DNA of 40,921 nucleotides from NCBI GenBank assembly GCA_020344335.1, contig CP070821.1, forward strand, positions 582,440 through 623,360. Reading direction: 5' to 3'. Source of the stretch: Gammaproteobacteria bacterium (GTDB lineage: Bacteria > Pseudomonadota > Gammaproteobacteria > UBA9214). The notes beneath the pieces are model-generated. The model had not been told where the DNA came from. It saw only the letters and a program-made list of their open reading frames with translations, and searched no databases. Positions 1 through 8,982 of the stretch are shown piece by piece. The first letter of the stretch is position 1, and each line of letters opens with the position of its first letter. Made by a program: the position numbers and the translations under genes.

Positions 1-1
1 T

Positions 2-240
2 AACAAGCAACTGGCGTTTGATTACTTACGTGATCGACTTAGTGCGGGGCAGCATTCCAGTCGCCGCCAGCTGGAAGCAGAACGACTGCATTCCAGCAAT
101 GCACGTATTGATCAAATGCTGTTAAGAGGTTTATGTTTCGCTATTGTTGATGAAGCAGATAGCGTATTAATCGATGAAGCACGTACACCACTGGTGATCT
201 CACGCCCCAGCAGTAACCCGGTTGAAGAGCAAACATATAA
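2..240 (+). other. Fragment of a SecA-like preprotein translocase ATPase, cut off on both sides
   Basis: These bases translate to [13 protein letters not shown], then [20 protein letters not shown] and ARTPLVIS. This is the part of SecA nucleotide-binding domain 1 that carries the FDYLRD helix and the [16 protein letters not shown] Walker B region. A variable insert of about 30 residues separates the two motifs, as in accessory SecA-like proteins rather than housekeeping SecA. The reading passes without a stop into CcmI around the shared string TYKQALQ. The segment is richer in A/T than what follows: bases 121-180 have 22 G/C of 60, against 38 of 60 in bases 481-540. It also uses TTA, AGA and CGT codons. 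Confidence 0.75.
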
Positions 241-943
241 ACAGGCACTGCAACGGGACAGTGAAAATGTGGAGCTCATGGTGAGTTATGCCGATGTGCT
301 CGCCATGATCCACAACGGTCACTTTACCAAGGAAGCTTCCGCACTGTTACAAAAGGCGCTGGAACTACAACCGGATAATATTGCGGCGCTCTGGCTTTCC
401 GGCCATCGGGCCTACCAGGAGGAGCGCTACGAAGAATCGCTTGAATACTGGCAACGTGCCGCCGGACTGTTGCCGGCTGACAGCCCTGACGGCATCGTCA
501 TCAACCAGCAGATTGCGAAGGCCCGGCAGCAGCTTGGGCTTGAAGGCAGCACAGCGACACAAGCAGCGGCACCAGCATCAGCCGATACCGCTGCGGCGCC
601 TGCGCTGCACGTCCAGGTGTCACTGGATGCAGAGCTTCAGGATCAAGCCGGACCGGATGATACCGTGTTTATTTTTGCGCGTGCCGTGGACGGACCGCGT
701 ATTCCACTTGCCATTGTGCGCAAACAGGTCAGGGACCTGCCGCTGACCGTGACACTCGATGACTCGCAGGCAATGTCTCCTGCCATGGTGCTTTCCGGTT
801 TCGATAACGTGGAAGTGGGGGCGCGAATTTCCCGGTCCGGCAATGCCATGCCGCAAAGCGGCGACCTGCGTGGTTCCGTTGCACCGGTAGCGACACACGA
901 TACCGGTACGATTTCCCTGGTGATTAGTGAAACCGTACCCTAG
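2..943 (+). CDS. ccmI: CcmI C-terminal part fused in frame behind a SecA-like fragment (5' partial)
   Basis: The frame is open from the window edge to a TAG at 941-943. From about base 240 on, the protein matches the C-terminal half of CcmI (CycH), the membrane-anchored subunit that presents apocytochrome c to the haem ligation complex. It has a tetratricopeptide pair ([20 protein letters not shown], then [15 protein letters not shown]), an Ala-rich linker and the CcmI C-terminal domain with [27 protein letters not shown] and NAMPQSGDL. The expected N-terminal two-helix membrane anchor is missing. In its place are about 80 residues of a SecA-like ATPase. The CcmI identity of the 3' part is firm. 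The fusion is probably an assembly or recombination artefact. If it is translated as drawn, the first internal ATG is at 116. Confidence 0.8.
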   Translation, partial: NKQLAFDYLRDRLSAGQHSSRRQLEAERLHSSNARIDQMLLRGLCFAIVDEADSVLIDEARTPLVISRPSSNPVEEQTYKQALQRDSENVELMVSYADVLAMIHNGHFTKEASALLQKALELQPDNIAALWLSGHRAYQEERYEESLEYWQRAAGLLPADSPDGIVINQQIAKARQQLGLEGSTATQAAAPASADTAAAPALHVQVSLDAELQDQAGPDDTVFIFARAVDGPRIPLAIVRKQVRDLPLTVTLDDSQAMSPAMVLSGFDNVEVGARISRSGNAMPQSGDLRGSVAPVATHDTGTISLVISETVP

Positions 944-944
944 G

Positions 945-964
945 CGACATGTTTCACCATGTCG
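945..964. terminator. Short stem-loop between convergent ccmI and CYTH genes
   Basis: CGACATG and CATGTCG form a perfect 7-bp stem around the 6-base loop TTTCAC, directly after the ccmI stop codon and overlapping the end of the convergent CYTH gene. Neither side has a T-run, so it is at best a weak or bidirectional terminator. Confidence 0.3.
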
Positions 965-1418
965 AGTAGGGATTAGAGACCAGGCTGACATTATAATAAC
1001 GGATATCACCGGTGACCTCTTCACCGACCCAGTCCGGCCGTTCGAAAACCTGCTCTTCGGACTCGAGTTCCACCTCGGCAATCACCAGCCCGGCATTTTC
1101 CCCCTCGAACTCGTCAACCTCCCATACCAGGCCACGATATTCAAGACGGTAGCGGGTCTTTTCAATAATGGGACGGATGCACAGGGTATCGAGTAGCTCA
1201 TTGGCGTGCGCCAACGGGATGGGGTATTCATATTCCGGCCGGGAAGCACCGCTGGTGCTGCCCTTGATCGTGAGATAACCCCCGTCATTGCTTGCCCGCA
1301 CCCGGACACTGATATCGTCTCGCTGCGCAAGATAGCCCTGTCGATAGCGTGTTCCTGCGCCCGCTGTACGCCAGCCACTACCGGTTACCAGAAATTTTCG
1401 CTCAATCTCGACTGGCAT
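954..1418 (-). CDS. CYTH domain protein, probable inorganic triphosphatase
   Basis: This 154-residue protein is a single CYTH domain, a triphosphate tunnel fold. The diagnostic ExExK motif is at the N-terminus (EIERKF, residues 4-9). It is followed by charged strands RVRAS, YLTIKGS and EKTRYRLEYRG and the acidic strands VWEVDEFEG and VIAEVELESEEQ that line the tunnel and bind metal. Small bacterial CYTH proteins of this length generally hydrolyse inorganic triphosphate. Adenylate cyclase or thiamine-triphosphatase activity is less likely. Its stop lies 10 bases from the end of ccmI, and its start lies 23 bases after the methyltransferase stop, so the two minus-strand genes probably form an operon. 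No strong ribosome binding site is visible. Its position beside polyphosphate genes fits a role in clearing short polyphosphates, but that is inference. Confidence 0.85.
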   Translation of the reverse strand: MPVEIERKFLVTGSGWRTAGAGTRYRQGYLAQRDDISVRVRASNDGGYLTIKGSTSGASRPEYEYPIPLAHANELLDTLCIRPIIEKTRYRLEYRGLVWEVDEFEGENAGLVIAEVELESEEQVFERPDWVGEEVTGDIRYYNVSLVSNPYSTW

Positions 1419-1441
1419 GGACTGATACTCAGACGTAGTGA

Positions 1442-2293
1442 TTATTTCTCTGCGACAATGAAACAGATCCAGCCGGCATCGGCCTCACCCACCGTGACTG
1501 GCTTGTACTCGCCATTGCCCTCCCCGGTCTCCTCGTCGATACCTTCCCAGTAAACGGTTACCTTCCTGTAACCGGCCTCGTAAAGTAGTTCCCGGATTTC
1601 CGGCAGGGTCCAGAGGCGCCAGTCATAGGTAAACGCCTTCTTGATTTTCGAACCGTCACGAAACTCGAAATGAATGTGACATAACATGTCCCCGTTAACC
1701 GGGTTGTAACTGGCCTGCTCCCATACGTACTTGAAACCCTTGCACTTGCGCTTTTCCCTGATTTCCTGGAAGGCTTCGTAACCGCCGAAGAGATCCAGAA
1801 ACAGGATGCCATCGTCAAGCAGTACATCACGCACGCGGCTGAAATAGCCGCCGAGGGTTTTGCGGGTCTTGAATAGCTGGTAGCTGAAATTCATCGCCAG
1901 TACAGCATCGACAGGAGGAGTCTGCACCTTGCAGACATCCTCCTGTATCAGTGTCAGTCGCATCTGCGCCTCGGGTCTGAGTTTCGAGATATTGTGTTCG
2001 CGCCCCCAGGACAGCACCTCCGGGTCGATATCCACACCGATCGCAGTATTGTCATCCCCGCGCCGCACCCATTCGCAGCACATATTTGCTGTACCGCAGA
2101 AATCCTCCCGGATATGAGTCGCTGGCCGTCCATGCAGTTGCTGAAACGTTTCACTGACAAACGCATACTCACCGGCGGTATCCTGGACCGACTTTTCATA
2201 CAGCTCATGCCGGTCTGCCTGCTGCGCCATGGTGGGCCGCGCGGATTTACCCTTGCTGCCGGTTTTCATCGCGGTTTTCCTGTTTTTGCCCAT
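1442..2293 (-). CDS. Class I SAM-dependent methyltransferase, substrate unknown
   Basis: The 283-residue protein has a Rossmann-type methyltransferase core. A glycine-containing motif I variant (DFCGTAN, residues 64-70) is followed by an acidic strand end (GVDID, 86-90) that would bind the ribose of S-adenosylmethionine. Next come VDAVLAMNFSYQLF and a motif IV-like strand DDGILFLDLFGGYEAF. The first 25 residues are rich in Lys, Arg and Ser and probably disordered. Met9 or Met22 are therefore possible alternative starts, and only a weak CAGG precedes the chosen ATG. The C-terminal half has strands typical of small-molecule or protein methyltransferases, but I do not recognise the substrate. 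It is followed closely by the CYTH gene and is divergent from ppk1 across about 150 bases. Confidence 0.8.
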   Translation of the reverse strand: MGKNRKTAMKTGSKGKSARPTMAQQADRHELYEKSVQDTAGEYAFVSETFQQLHGRPATHIREDFCGTANMCCEWVRRGDDNTAIGVDIDPEVLSWGREHNISKLRPEAQMRLTLIQEDVCKVQTPPVDAVLAMNFSYQLFKTRKTLGGYFSRVRDVLLDDGILFLDLFGGYEAFQEIREKRKCKGFKYVWEQASYNPVNGDMLCHIHFEFRDGSKIKKAFTYDWRLWTLPEIRELLYEAGYRKVTVYWEGIDEETGEGNGEYKPVTVGEADAGWICFIVAEK

Positions 2294-2445
2294 CCTGTAA
2301 TTATGTCACACTGGGAAGATGCCTCAACACTGGAGACTCGCGGGATTAAAGGCGTTTAGATCAACAGACGATGTACTGATATACTATTAAATGTGACCCG
2401 TGGAACGGGCGGATTTATACGAAGACTGCTGAAAGCAAACCGCAC

Positions 2446-4677
2446 ATGGATACCCTGATCAAACCGCTTGCCGAGCCTGTGGCGCAGAATGAGCCTGGCG
2501 TCACAGCACTGAAACCGGAGAGCCATCTCCCGGCCATCGATCTTGACGACCCGGAGCTGTACCTGAATCGGGAACTGACCTGGCTGGAGTTCAACCGCCG
2601 TGTCCTGCACCTGGCGACAGACGAGAACACCCCGCTGCTGGAGCGCGTCAAGTTTCTTGCCATTGTCAGCAGCAACTTCGATGAATTCTTCATGAAACGC
2701 ATTGGCGGCCTCAAGCAGCAAATCGCCGCCGGCATTCGCACATCCACTGTCGATGGCCGAACGCCCTTTGATCAACTCCGGGAAAGCCAGGCCATCGCCC
2801 GCGAAACCCATCTGGAGCAGGACCGGATCTACCTGCAACTGCTGAAGCAGCTCGATGCGAACGGGATTCGCCTGATGGCGTATGCGGATCTCGGACCGGA
2901 CGAGAAAGAGGTCATGCGGGAAACCTTCATCGCCAATATCTTCCCGCTACTGACGCCGCTGGCGATGGACCCCGGACACCCGTTCCCGTTCATATCGAAT
3001 CTTGCCCTCAACCTGCTGGTTTCCCTGCGCTATCCCGGCGGTGGCGGAAGTCACTTTGCACGCGTCAAGGTACCGATGGTGAAGGATATCGTGCAACGCT
3101 TCCTGCGTGTCGGCGACAGCAATTTCTATGTCCGGCTCGAAGATGTTGTCACCAACAACCTTGACCTGCTGTTTCCGGGCATGGAGATCATTTCCTGTGA
3201 ACTGTTTCGGGTCACGCGCAATGCCATCGTGGAAATCGAGGAAGAGGAAGCGGACGACCTGCTTTCGATGATCGAAACCGAACTGCGCGACCGGCATTTT
3301 GCCCCGATTGTGCGCCTGCAGATCGAAACCGGCATGAATCCTACCCACCGCGGCATGCTGGCAGCCGAACTCGGTTTGGACGAAGAAACCGATGTATTCG
3401 AAGTGGAAAGCATGATGGCGATGCGCGATCTTTTCGAAATCGCCGGTTTGGACATACCCGAGTTACATGATCCACCGCACAAGCCGGTCGATCATACCCG
3501 CCTGGCACACGACTCCCGGAATATCTTTCATATAATCCGCGAGCGCCGTGCCCTGTTGCTGCAGCACCCCTACGAGTCCTTCAGTACCAGCGTGGAACGC
3601 TTCCTGCGAACAGCCAGCGAGGACCCCAAGGTGCTTGCCATCAAGATGACCCTGTACCGCACATCGGAAGAAAGCGCCATCGTGGACTCACTGGTGAACG
3701 CGGCACGTAACGGCAAGCAGGTTGCCGTCCTGGTCGAACTGAAGGCACGTTTTGACGAAGCCGCCAATATTCGCTGGGCGCGGCGCATGGAACAGGCCGG
3801 AATTCATGTCACCTATGGCGTGGTCGGGTTGAAGACACACAGCAAGGTTATACTCGTAATACGCAAGGACTATAATGGCTTGCGCCGCTATGCACATATC
3901 GGAACCGGCAATTACCATTCCGGCACGGCCCGCCTGTACTGTGATCTCGGTATGCTGACCAATGATGATGACATCGCCCAGGATCTGTCAGAGCTGTTCA
4001 ACTACCTGACCGGTTACTCTCCCCCGCCGCGCTACCGCAAGATTCTGACGTCACCGTTTACCCTGAAGCAGGCACTGCTGGACAAGATTGAACGGGAAAT
4101 AAAACAGCATTCAGCGGCAACACCGGGCCTTATCCAGTTCAAGATGAATGCCCTGGAAGACACCGATATCACCCGTGCGCTGTACCGTGCCTGCCAGGCC
4201 GGCATCAAGGTCGACCTCATTGTACGCGATACCTGCCGCCTGCGGCCCGGGCTCCCCGGTCTCAGTGAGTCCACCCGGGTGATCAGCGTCATCGGACGTT
4301 TCCTGGAACATGCACGCATCTATTATTTCCGCAACCAGGGGGAGGAGGAGTATTTTATCGGCTCCGCCGACCTGATGAAACGCAACCTGGAAAGCCGCGT
4401 AGAGGTTGTCACACCCGTCGAAGACTCACGCCTGAGGCAGGAGTTGCGACTGATCCTCGATGTCCAGCTATCCAGTAAACGCAATGTCTGGGAAATGCAG
4501 TCCGATGGCAGCTATACGGAACTCCGGGATGAAAACGGCAAGCGGCCGCTGGATTCACAGGAAACCTTTATCGAGCTCGCCCAGAAACGCAAGTCGGCCG
4601 CCACCAGGCACCAGCAGGCCAGACTGCGCAAGAAACTGCTGCATCACTTTCACAAGCGCCTGCAAAAGAGCACCTGA
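2446..4677 (+). CDS. ppk1: Polyphosphate kinase 1
   Basis: PPK1 reversibly moves the terminal phosphate of ATP onto inorganic polyphosphate at the inner face of the membrane. The 743-residue length is somewhat above the E. coli enzyme. The domains run in order: the N-terminal helical domain (LNRELTWLEFNRRVL, then SSNFDEFFMKRIGG), the head domain, and two phospholipase-D-like catalytic domains. The autophosphorylated histidine pair is intact: His465 in KTHSKV and His484 in YAHIGTGNY. Their 19-residue spacing equals that of His435 and His454 in E. coli PPK1. The C-terminal domain has DLIVRDTCRLRPG and SADLMKRNLESRVE. The gene is alone on the plus strand here, with no ppx exopolyphosphatase following it. 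A TATACT at 2380-2385 could be a -10 box, but I see no good -35. The ribosome binding site is weak. Confidence 0.97.
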   Translation: MDTLIKPLAEPVAQNEPGVTALKPESHLPAIDLDDPELYLNRELTWLEFNRRVLHLATDENTPLLERVKFLAIVSSNFDEFFMKRIGGLKQQIAAGIRTSTVDGRTPFDQLRESQAIARETHLEQDRIYLQLLKQLDANGIRLMAYADLGPDEKEVMRETFIANIFPLLTPLAMDPGHPFPFISNLALNLLVSLRYPGGGGSHFARVKVPMVKDIVQRFLRVGDSNFYVRLEDVVTNNLDLLFPGMEIISCELFRVTRNAIVEIEEEEADDLLSMIETELRDRHFAPIVRLQIETGMNPTHRGMLAAELGLDEETDVFEVESMMAMRDLFEIAGLDIPELHDPPHKPVDHTRLAHDSRNIFHIIRERRALLLQHPYESFSTSVERFLRTASEDPKVLAIKMTLYRTSEESAIVDSLVNAARNGKQVAVLVELKARFDEAANIRWARRMEQAGIHVTYGVVGLKTHSKVILVIRKDYNGLRRYAHIGTGNYHSGTARLYCDLGMLTNDDDIAQDLSELFNYLTGYSPPPRYRKILTSPFTLKQALLDKIEREIKQHSAATPGLIQFKMNALEDTDITRALYRACQAGIKVDLIVRDTCRLRPGLPGLSESTRVISVIGRFLEHARIYYFRNQGEEEYFIGSADLMKRNLESRVEVVTPVEDSRLRQELRLILDVQLSSKRNVWEMQSDGSYTELRDENGKRPLDSQETFIELAQKRKSAATRHQQARLRKKLLHHFHKRLQKST

Positions 4678-5149
4678 CAAGTACCAAGCAGCCAGGCCTG
4701 AAACCGACCTTTTGTCGCAGGCGATCGAACCGCTCGGGATGTCTGGCAATCCTCAGCTCCGGGGAGCGCGGCAAATTCGCATGGTGCAGGGTCTGACCAC
4801 TAACGCCAGCTGCTTGCCGGGTGGAAAATATTACTGAAACAGGCCGATTCCGGCAGAAACAGTGGGTATCGTCTGCATTCAGGCCATTGCAGGACTACCC
4901 CGTTGGCCTCCAGGAGCTTGCCTTGCAACCTGCCACCCCTGAACATTCCAGGCAGAAAATGATGGTCGAGATTCAGGTCTCACCGGAAACGCTTCAGGCT
5001 ATGGGCAAACTGGCCGGGATGGGGTCAGACAAGGAAAAAAATTGTTGTCCGGATTGTTGCTTTCGACTTGCCGTGAGCCGGAAGCCATTCCGGAAATTGT
5101 TTTCGAATCCCAAATGAAAACCGAAGGGCAAGATTGAAAATGCAGACCG
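4678..5149. other. Gene-free spacer between ppk1 and pit
   Basis: The 472 bases between the convergent ppk1 and pit genes contain one plus-strand open frame of 98 codons (4821-5117) with a Cys-rich stretch NCCPDCC. It has no recognisable domain, no ribosome binding site and no partner gene, so I do not call it a gene. I see no clear terminator hairpin with a T-run, RNA gene or repeat. Confidence 0.5.
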
Positions 5150-6415
5150 TTACAGAAAAATTCCTTTCAGGGTAAAGAAAATCAGGGCGGCAAGTGCACC
5201 ACCAACTGGCAGGGTGACAAGCCAGGACAGGATAATCTTGCCAATAACCCGAAGATCAATGGCGCCGATACCCCGCGCAAGGCCGACACCGATCACCGCA
5301 CCCACTGCAATATGCGTTGTCGACACCGGCAGGCCGGTGCGTGAGGCAAGCACGACCGTGGCGGCGGCAGCCAGCTCGGCACAGTAACCGCGGCTGGGTG
5401 TCAGCTGGGTGATGTGTTTACCAATCGTCTTCATGACCCGGTAACCCATGGTCGCCAGGCCGATTACGATCCCGGCACCGCCCAGGGCCAGGATCCACAG
5501 CGGTAATTCGGATTTCTGGGCAACCTCTCCACCAGACTGCACGATACTGTAAACCGCCGCGAGTGGCCCGATGCCATTGGCGACATCATTTGAGCCATGC
5601 GCGAATGCCATGGAACAGGCGGTAAACAGCATCATGGGGACAAACACCTTTTCCACACTGGCAAAATGAAAATCGCGGTCCGCCTCGGGATCGATTGTCA
5701 CGCGCCTGACCAGAAACCATCCCATAACAGCGGTGAACAGGCCAAAAAGCACCGCAAATACAAAGCTCATACCGATCGACAGCTCGACATCCAGGTGCTT
5801 CAATCCCTTGAACAGGGTGACGAGAGAGATGATGAACCCAACCAGGAAAATATAGGCAGGTGCCCATCGCTTGGCGTTTCGAAACGGATTTTCTGTGTTC
5901 AGGATCAGCCGGTGAATACTCATCATGAGCAGGAAGGAAAGGGTCCCGCCGAGTACCGGTGACACCACCCAGCTGGCCGCAATCATTGTCACCTTGCCCC
6001 ATTCGACGGCATCGACACCGATTCCGACCAGGGCAAACCCGATCACGGCACCGATGATTGAATGGGTCGTCGAGACCGGCCAGCCCCGGGCCGTGGCAAT
6101 CATCAACCAGATACCCGCTGCCAGCAGGGCAGACAGCATGCCCAGGACCAGGATATCCGGGTTACTCACAACCGATGATGGATCAATGATGCCCTTGCGA
6201 ATGGTCTTTGTGACATTACCACCCGCGATAAATGCACCGGAAAATTCAAAAATTGCGGCAATTATGAGCGCCTGCTTGACAGTGATGGCGCCGGAACCGA
6301 CGGATGTCCCCATGGCATTGGCCACGTCATTGGCGCCAATACCCCAGGTCATGTAAAAGCCGAAGATTACTGCCAGCGCAATAAAGACATGTCCGTAGGA
6401 AGAGATGATTTCCAA
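5150..6415 (-). CDS. pit: PiT-family inorganic phosphate transporter
   Basis: This is a low-affinity phosphate permease of the inner membrane, driven by cation symport. The 421 residues form about ten to twelve hydrophobic segments. The two inverted family signatures are present: GANDVANAMGTSVGSGA at residues 27-43 and AHGSNDVANGIGP near residue 270. Each repeat also has a VSTTH motif (PVSTTHSIIGA and PVSTTHIAVGA). The best start is a TTG at 6413-6415, because AGGAG lies seven bases before it and no ATG follows within the first segment. It lies 39 bases behind the DUF47 gene, so the two are almost certainly co-transcribed, as in many bacteria where the PhoU-like partner tunes the transporter. 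Metal-phosphate is the usual substrate of Pit. Confidence 0.93.
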   Translation of the reverse strand: MEIISSYGHVFIALAVIFGFYMTWGIGANDVANAMGTSVGSGAITVKQALIIAAIFEFSGAFIAGGNVTKTIRKGIIDPSSVVSNPDILVLGMLSALLAAGIWLMIATARGWPVSTTHSIIGAVIGFALVGIGVDAVEWGKVTMIAASWVVSPVLGGTLSFLLMMSIHRLILNTENPFRNAKRWAPAYIFLVGFIISLVTLFKGLKHLDVELSIGMSFVFAVLFGLFTAVMGWFLVRRVTIDPEADRDFHFASVEKVFVPMMLFTACSMAFAHGSNDVANGIGPLAAVYSIVQSGGEVAQKSELPLWILALGGAGIVIGLATMGYRVMKTIGKHITQLTPSRGYCAELAAAATVVLASRTGLPVSTTHIAVGAVIGVGLARGIGAIDLRVIGKIILSWLVTLPVGGALAALIFFTLKGIFL

Positions 6416-6454
6416 TTAAGATCTCCTGGTAAGCAAGGTCGTCTGTACAGGCAG

Positions 6455-7135
6455 CTAGCGGGCAATAAGGAGTCGCAGCCGGTCTCCTACTTTCTCGGCG
6501 TAATCTGCAAGATCGCCAACCCACTCGATGAGCTGGTACCACATCATCACTGATACCGGTTTGATCTCGTCCTCATGCTCGAATAATTGGCGCGAAAGCT
6601 GCAAGCCAAGCTCATCTGTCTCGTCTTCAATCAGGTTGAGCTTCTTGACCATGTCCTCGACGCGAGTCGCTTCACGCCCGCGAAACCCCATCTCCAGCAA
6701 CTCGTCAAGTTCCTCGATTATTCTTGCCGACTCGTCACATACATCGACACAGCGCCGTGCCAGCGCCAGCATTGGCTCCTGCATGAATTCGGGAAATCCC
6801 ATCGGCCGTTCTACCAGCAACCCGGCTATATCCTGGGCAGTATCGGCAATTGAATCCTGCATCTGCAGTACTTCCAGAAGATCGCGCCGGTCGACCGGCA
6901 TGAACAGACTTTTAGGCAAGTGACCGCGCAAATCATTTTTTATTTTGTCGGCTTCGGCCTCGAACTCGAAAATCCTGTCCTTGATGGATTTCACCCGTTC
7001 GTCATCGCCTGCAGCGAGCGCTTCGAACAGGGAGGGGACTTCGTGTACGCATTCCTGAACGGTACGCATATGACGCTGCAAGGCGGTAAAAGGCGACTTG
7101 CTGAACAGGTTTGCAAACGGGTTGGTCGTAGGCAT
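6455..7135 (-). CDS. DUF47 family PhoU-like protein, partner of Pit
   Basis: The 226-residue all-helical protein belongs to the DUF47 (TIGR00153) family, which has the PhoU fold. N-terminal MPTTNPFANLFSKSPF is followed by FEFEAEADKIKNDLRGHLPK and DRRDLLEVLQMQDSIADTAQ, whose acidic residues bind metal clusters in PhoU proteins. The C-terminal helices contain EDETDELGLQLSRQLFE and WVGDLADYAEKVGDRLR. DUF47 proteins accompany Pit transporters and are thought to gate or regulate them. The 39-base gap to pit supports that. No membrane segment or signal peptide is present, so it is cytoplasmic. The region upstream, 7136-7283, shows no clear Pho box. Confidence 0.9.
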   Translation of the reverse strand: MPTTNPFANLFSKSPFTALQRHMRTVQECVHEVPSLFEALAAGDDERVKSIKDRIFEFEAEADKIKNDLRGHLPKSLFMPVDRRDLLEVLQMQDSIADTAQDIAGLLVERPMGFPEFMQEPMLALARRCVDVCDESARIIEELDELLEMGFRGREATRVEDMVKKLNLIEDETDELGLQLSRQLFEHEDEIKPVSVMMWYQLIEWVGDLADYAEKVGDRLRLLIAR

Positions 7136-7283
7136 GGTGAGTACCCTCGTGGAGCCGGCATCGACTGGATTGCGGGCGCATTATACAAAAAGCATACACA
7201 TACACCAGTTTTATCCGGTGGCTGCAGCAGGTCTGGCCGGTTACCGGCATTACATAAAGTATATCTTCATAAGTGTCTGTTAT

Positions 7284-8852
7284 TTAATGTTTTTTTGAGC
7301 CGTTGATTGCGGATTCGAGCTGCTCGCACAGGGTACGAACGACCTTGATCCGGGCATAACACTTGTCATTGCCTTCCACAATTGTCCAGGGCGCATTGTG
7401 GGTGCTGTTATGCTCGATGATATCGTTGACCGCCACCGCGTACGCATTCCATTTTTCACGGTTCCGCCAGTCTTCACCGGTCAGCTTCCAGCGCTTGTAC
7501 GGTGTCTTTTCACGTGCCTTGAAACGCTCGAGTTGCTCATCCCTGGTAATGTGTATCCAGTATTTCACCAACACAATGCCATGCTCCGTCAACTGCTCTT
7601 CGAACTCATTGATTTCGGCATAAGCCCGCCGCCATTCATCCTCGGCCGCAAATCCCTCTATACGCTCCACCAGCACACGACCGTACCAGCTGCGGTCGAA
7701 AATAGTGATACGACCGGCCCGGGAGAGATGCCGCCAGAAGCGCCAAAGGTAATGCTGCGCCCGTTCCTCGTCAGTCGGCGCAGCGATCGGGATCACCTCG
7801 TAGTAGCGTGCGTCCAACGCGGCGGTAATACGGCGAATTGCGCCCCCCTTGCCGGCGGCATCCGGACCCTCGAACAAAAGGATGGTCGACAACTTCTGCT
7901 TCAGTGCCTCGCGATGCAGATGGTTCAGCCGTGCCTGGCATTCCTTCAGCTGTGCCCGGTAGTCCCTTTTGGGCAGTTGCAACGTCATATCCAGCCCGGA
8001 CAGGACCGTAAGCGGGGTTGATTGACCGCCCTTATCGCTTGCATGGCCGTTTACCGATGCACTTTCCGCTGCATGCTCCGCCTGCCGGGTGGCATGCTGT
8101 TGTAACGCCATCTCCTCCCTCAGCTTTCGCCTTGCCGCGAACTCATCGAAATGTTTGCGGATGGCGTCACGGATGGTTGTTCCGATGGTCAGGCTCCGAT
8201 AGGCAGGATCAGCAGCTTCCACAATATTCCATGGTGCCCGGCCGGTGCTGGTGCGCTGGATCATTCTTTCTGCCGCCGCCTCAACCTCCTCGTACCTGTT
8301 CCAGTGGTCCCAGTCCTGCTGGGTGACGCGCCAGCTCGTCAGCGGATCCTTTTCCAGTTTCTTGAAGTGTTTCTTTTGTACAGCCTTGCTTAAATGCAGC
8401 CAGAATTTGATGATCAACGTGCCATCATCGGCCAGCGCTTCCTCGAATGCATGGCAACGGGCCAGCCGCTCATCGAAAACTGCCGCGCTGTCCTTTCCAT
8501 GGATCCTGCCATGGAGAGGACTGGCATACCAGGCATACAGGAACAGGCCGATGCGGCCTTTCGGCGGCAGGTCACGCCAGAAACGCCAGTACTCGGGCCG
8601 TCCCCGCTCTTCATCGGAAGGCTTGTCATAGGCACGAGTTGCCAACAAGCGCGGGTCCATCCACCCATTGAGCAGGTTGACGGTCTCACCTTTGCCTGCT
8701 CCGTCGACACCGGCACACAGCAAGATAACCGGAAACTCCCTGTCCTCGAAAAGTTTTGCCTGGACCTCCAGCAGCTCCTGCCTTAGTAACGGTTCGCGTT
8801 GCCGGTATTCGCTCTTCGGAATTGTCCGGCCAAGCTCTGCCGTACTGAACAT
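7284..8852 (-). CDS. pap: Polyphosphate:AMP phosphotransferase (double-domain PPK2)
   Basis: PAP uses polyphosphate to phosphorylate AMP to ADP. The 522-residue protein has two fused PPK2 domains. The first carries the Walker A variant GVDGAGKGE near residues 48-56. The second carries EGPDAAGKGGAIRR near residue 330, followed by the lid FDRSWYGRVLVERIEGF. The second domain has the complete catalytic set. The first has a shortened lid (YAWYASPLHGRIHG), as expected in class II PPK2. An Ala/Ser/Gly-rich linker separates the domains. I place the start at the ATG 8850-8852, behind AGGGGAGAGAGG. The open frame runs 48 bases further upstream to another ATG, but the residues there do not look like the family. 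The gene is divergent from the 2-phosphoglycerate kinase-like gene and complements ppk1 by spending the polymer. Confidence 0.93.
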   Translation of the reverse strand: MFSTAELGRTIPKSEYRQREPLLRQELLEVQAKLFEDREFPVILLCAGVDGAGKGETVNLLNGWMDPRLLATRAYDKPSDEERGRPEYWRFWRDLPPKGRIGLFLYAWYASPLHGRIHGKDSAAVFDERLARCHAFEEALADDGTLIIKFWLHLSKAVQKKHFKKLEKDPLTSWRVTQQDWDHWNRYEEVEAAAERMIQRTSTGRAPWNIVEAADPAYRSLTIGTTIRDAIRKHFDEFAARRKLREEMALQQHATRQAEHAAESASVNGHASDKGGQSTPLTVLSGLDMTLQLPKRDYRAQLKECQARLNHLHREALKQKLSTILLFEGPDAAGKGGAIRRITAALDARYYEVIPIAAPTDEERAQHYLWRFWRHLSRAGRITIFDRSWYGRVLVERIEGFAAEDEWRRAYAEINEFEEQLTEHGIVLVKYWIHITRDEQLERFKAREKTPYKRWKLTGEDWRNREKWNAYAVAVNDIIEHNSTHNAPWTIVEGNDKCYARIKVVRTLCEQLESAINGSKKH

Positions 8853-8908
8853 CCTCTCTCCCCTTGTGACTATGCATTCGACGCTTCCGCAGCATTGCAT
8901 CTCTGAAG

Positions 8909-8927
8909 CAATAATACGTTATTATTG
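8909..8927. promoter_or_regulatory. AT-rich inverted repeat between divergent pap and 2-phosphoglycerate kinase-like gene
   Basis: The sequence caataatacgttattattg is a perfect 8-bp inverted repeat around CGT. It lies in the 130-base region that separates the chosen starts of two divergent genes and stands out as A/T-rich. Its position suits an operator that controls both directions. A role as promoter core for either gene is an alternative. The binding protein is unknown. Confidence 0.4.
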
Positions 8928-8982
8928 AATAATAGCATCAACAGCAACTTCCCATAGATACAGTTAGCAGGCAATCCGATTC

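Noticed and set aside
4821-5117. 98-codon plus-strand open frame with a Cys-rich NCCPDCC segment
   Set aside because: It has no ribosome binding site, no recognisable domain and no partner gene. It is listed only as part of a gene-free spacer.
8853-8900. Upstream extension of pap by 16 residues
   Set aside because: The downstream ATG has a far better ribosome binding site, and the extra residues, including several Cys, do not resemble the family.
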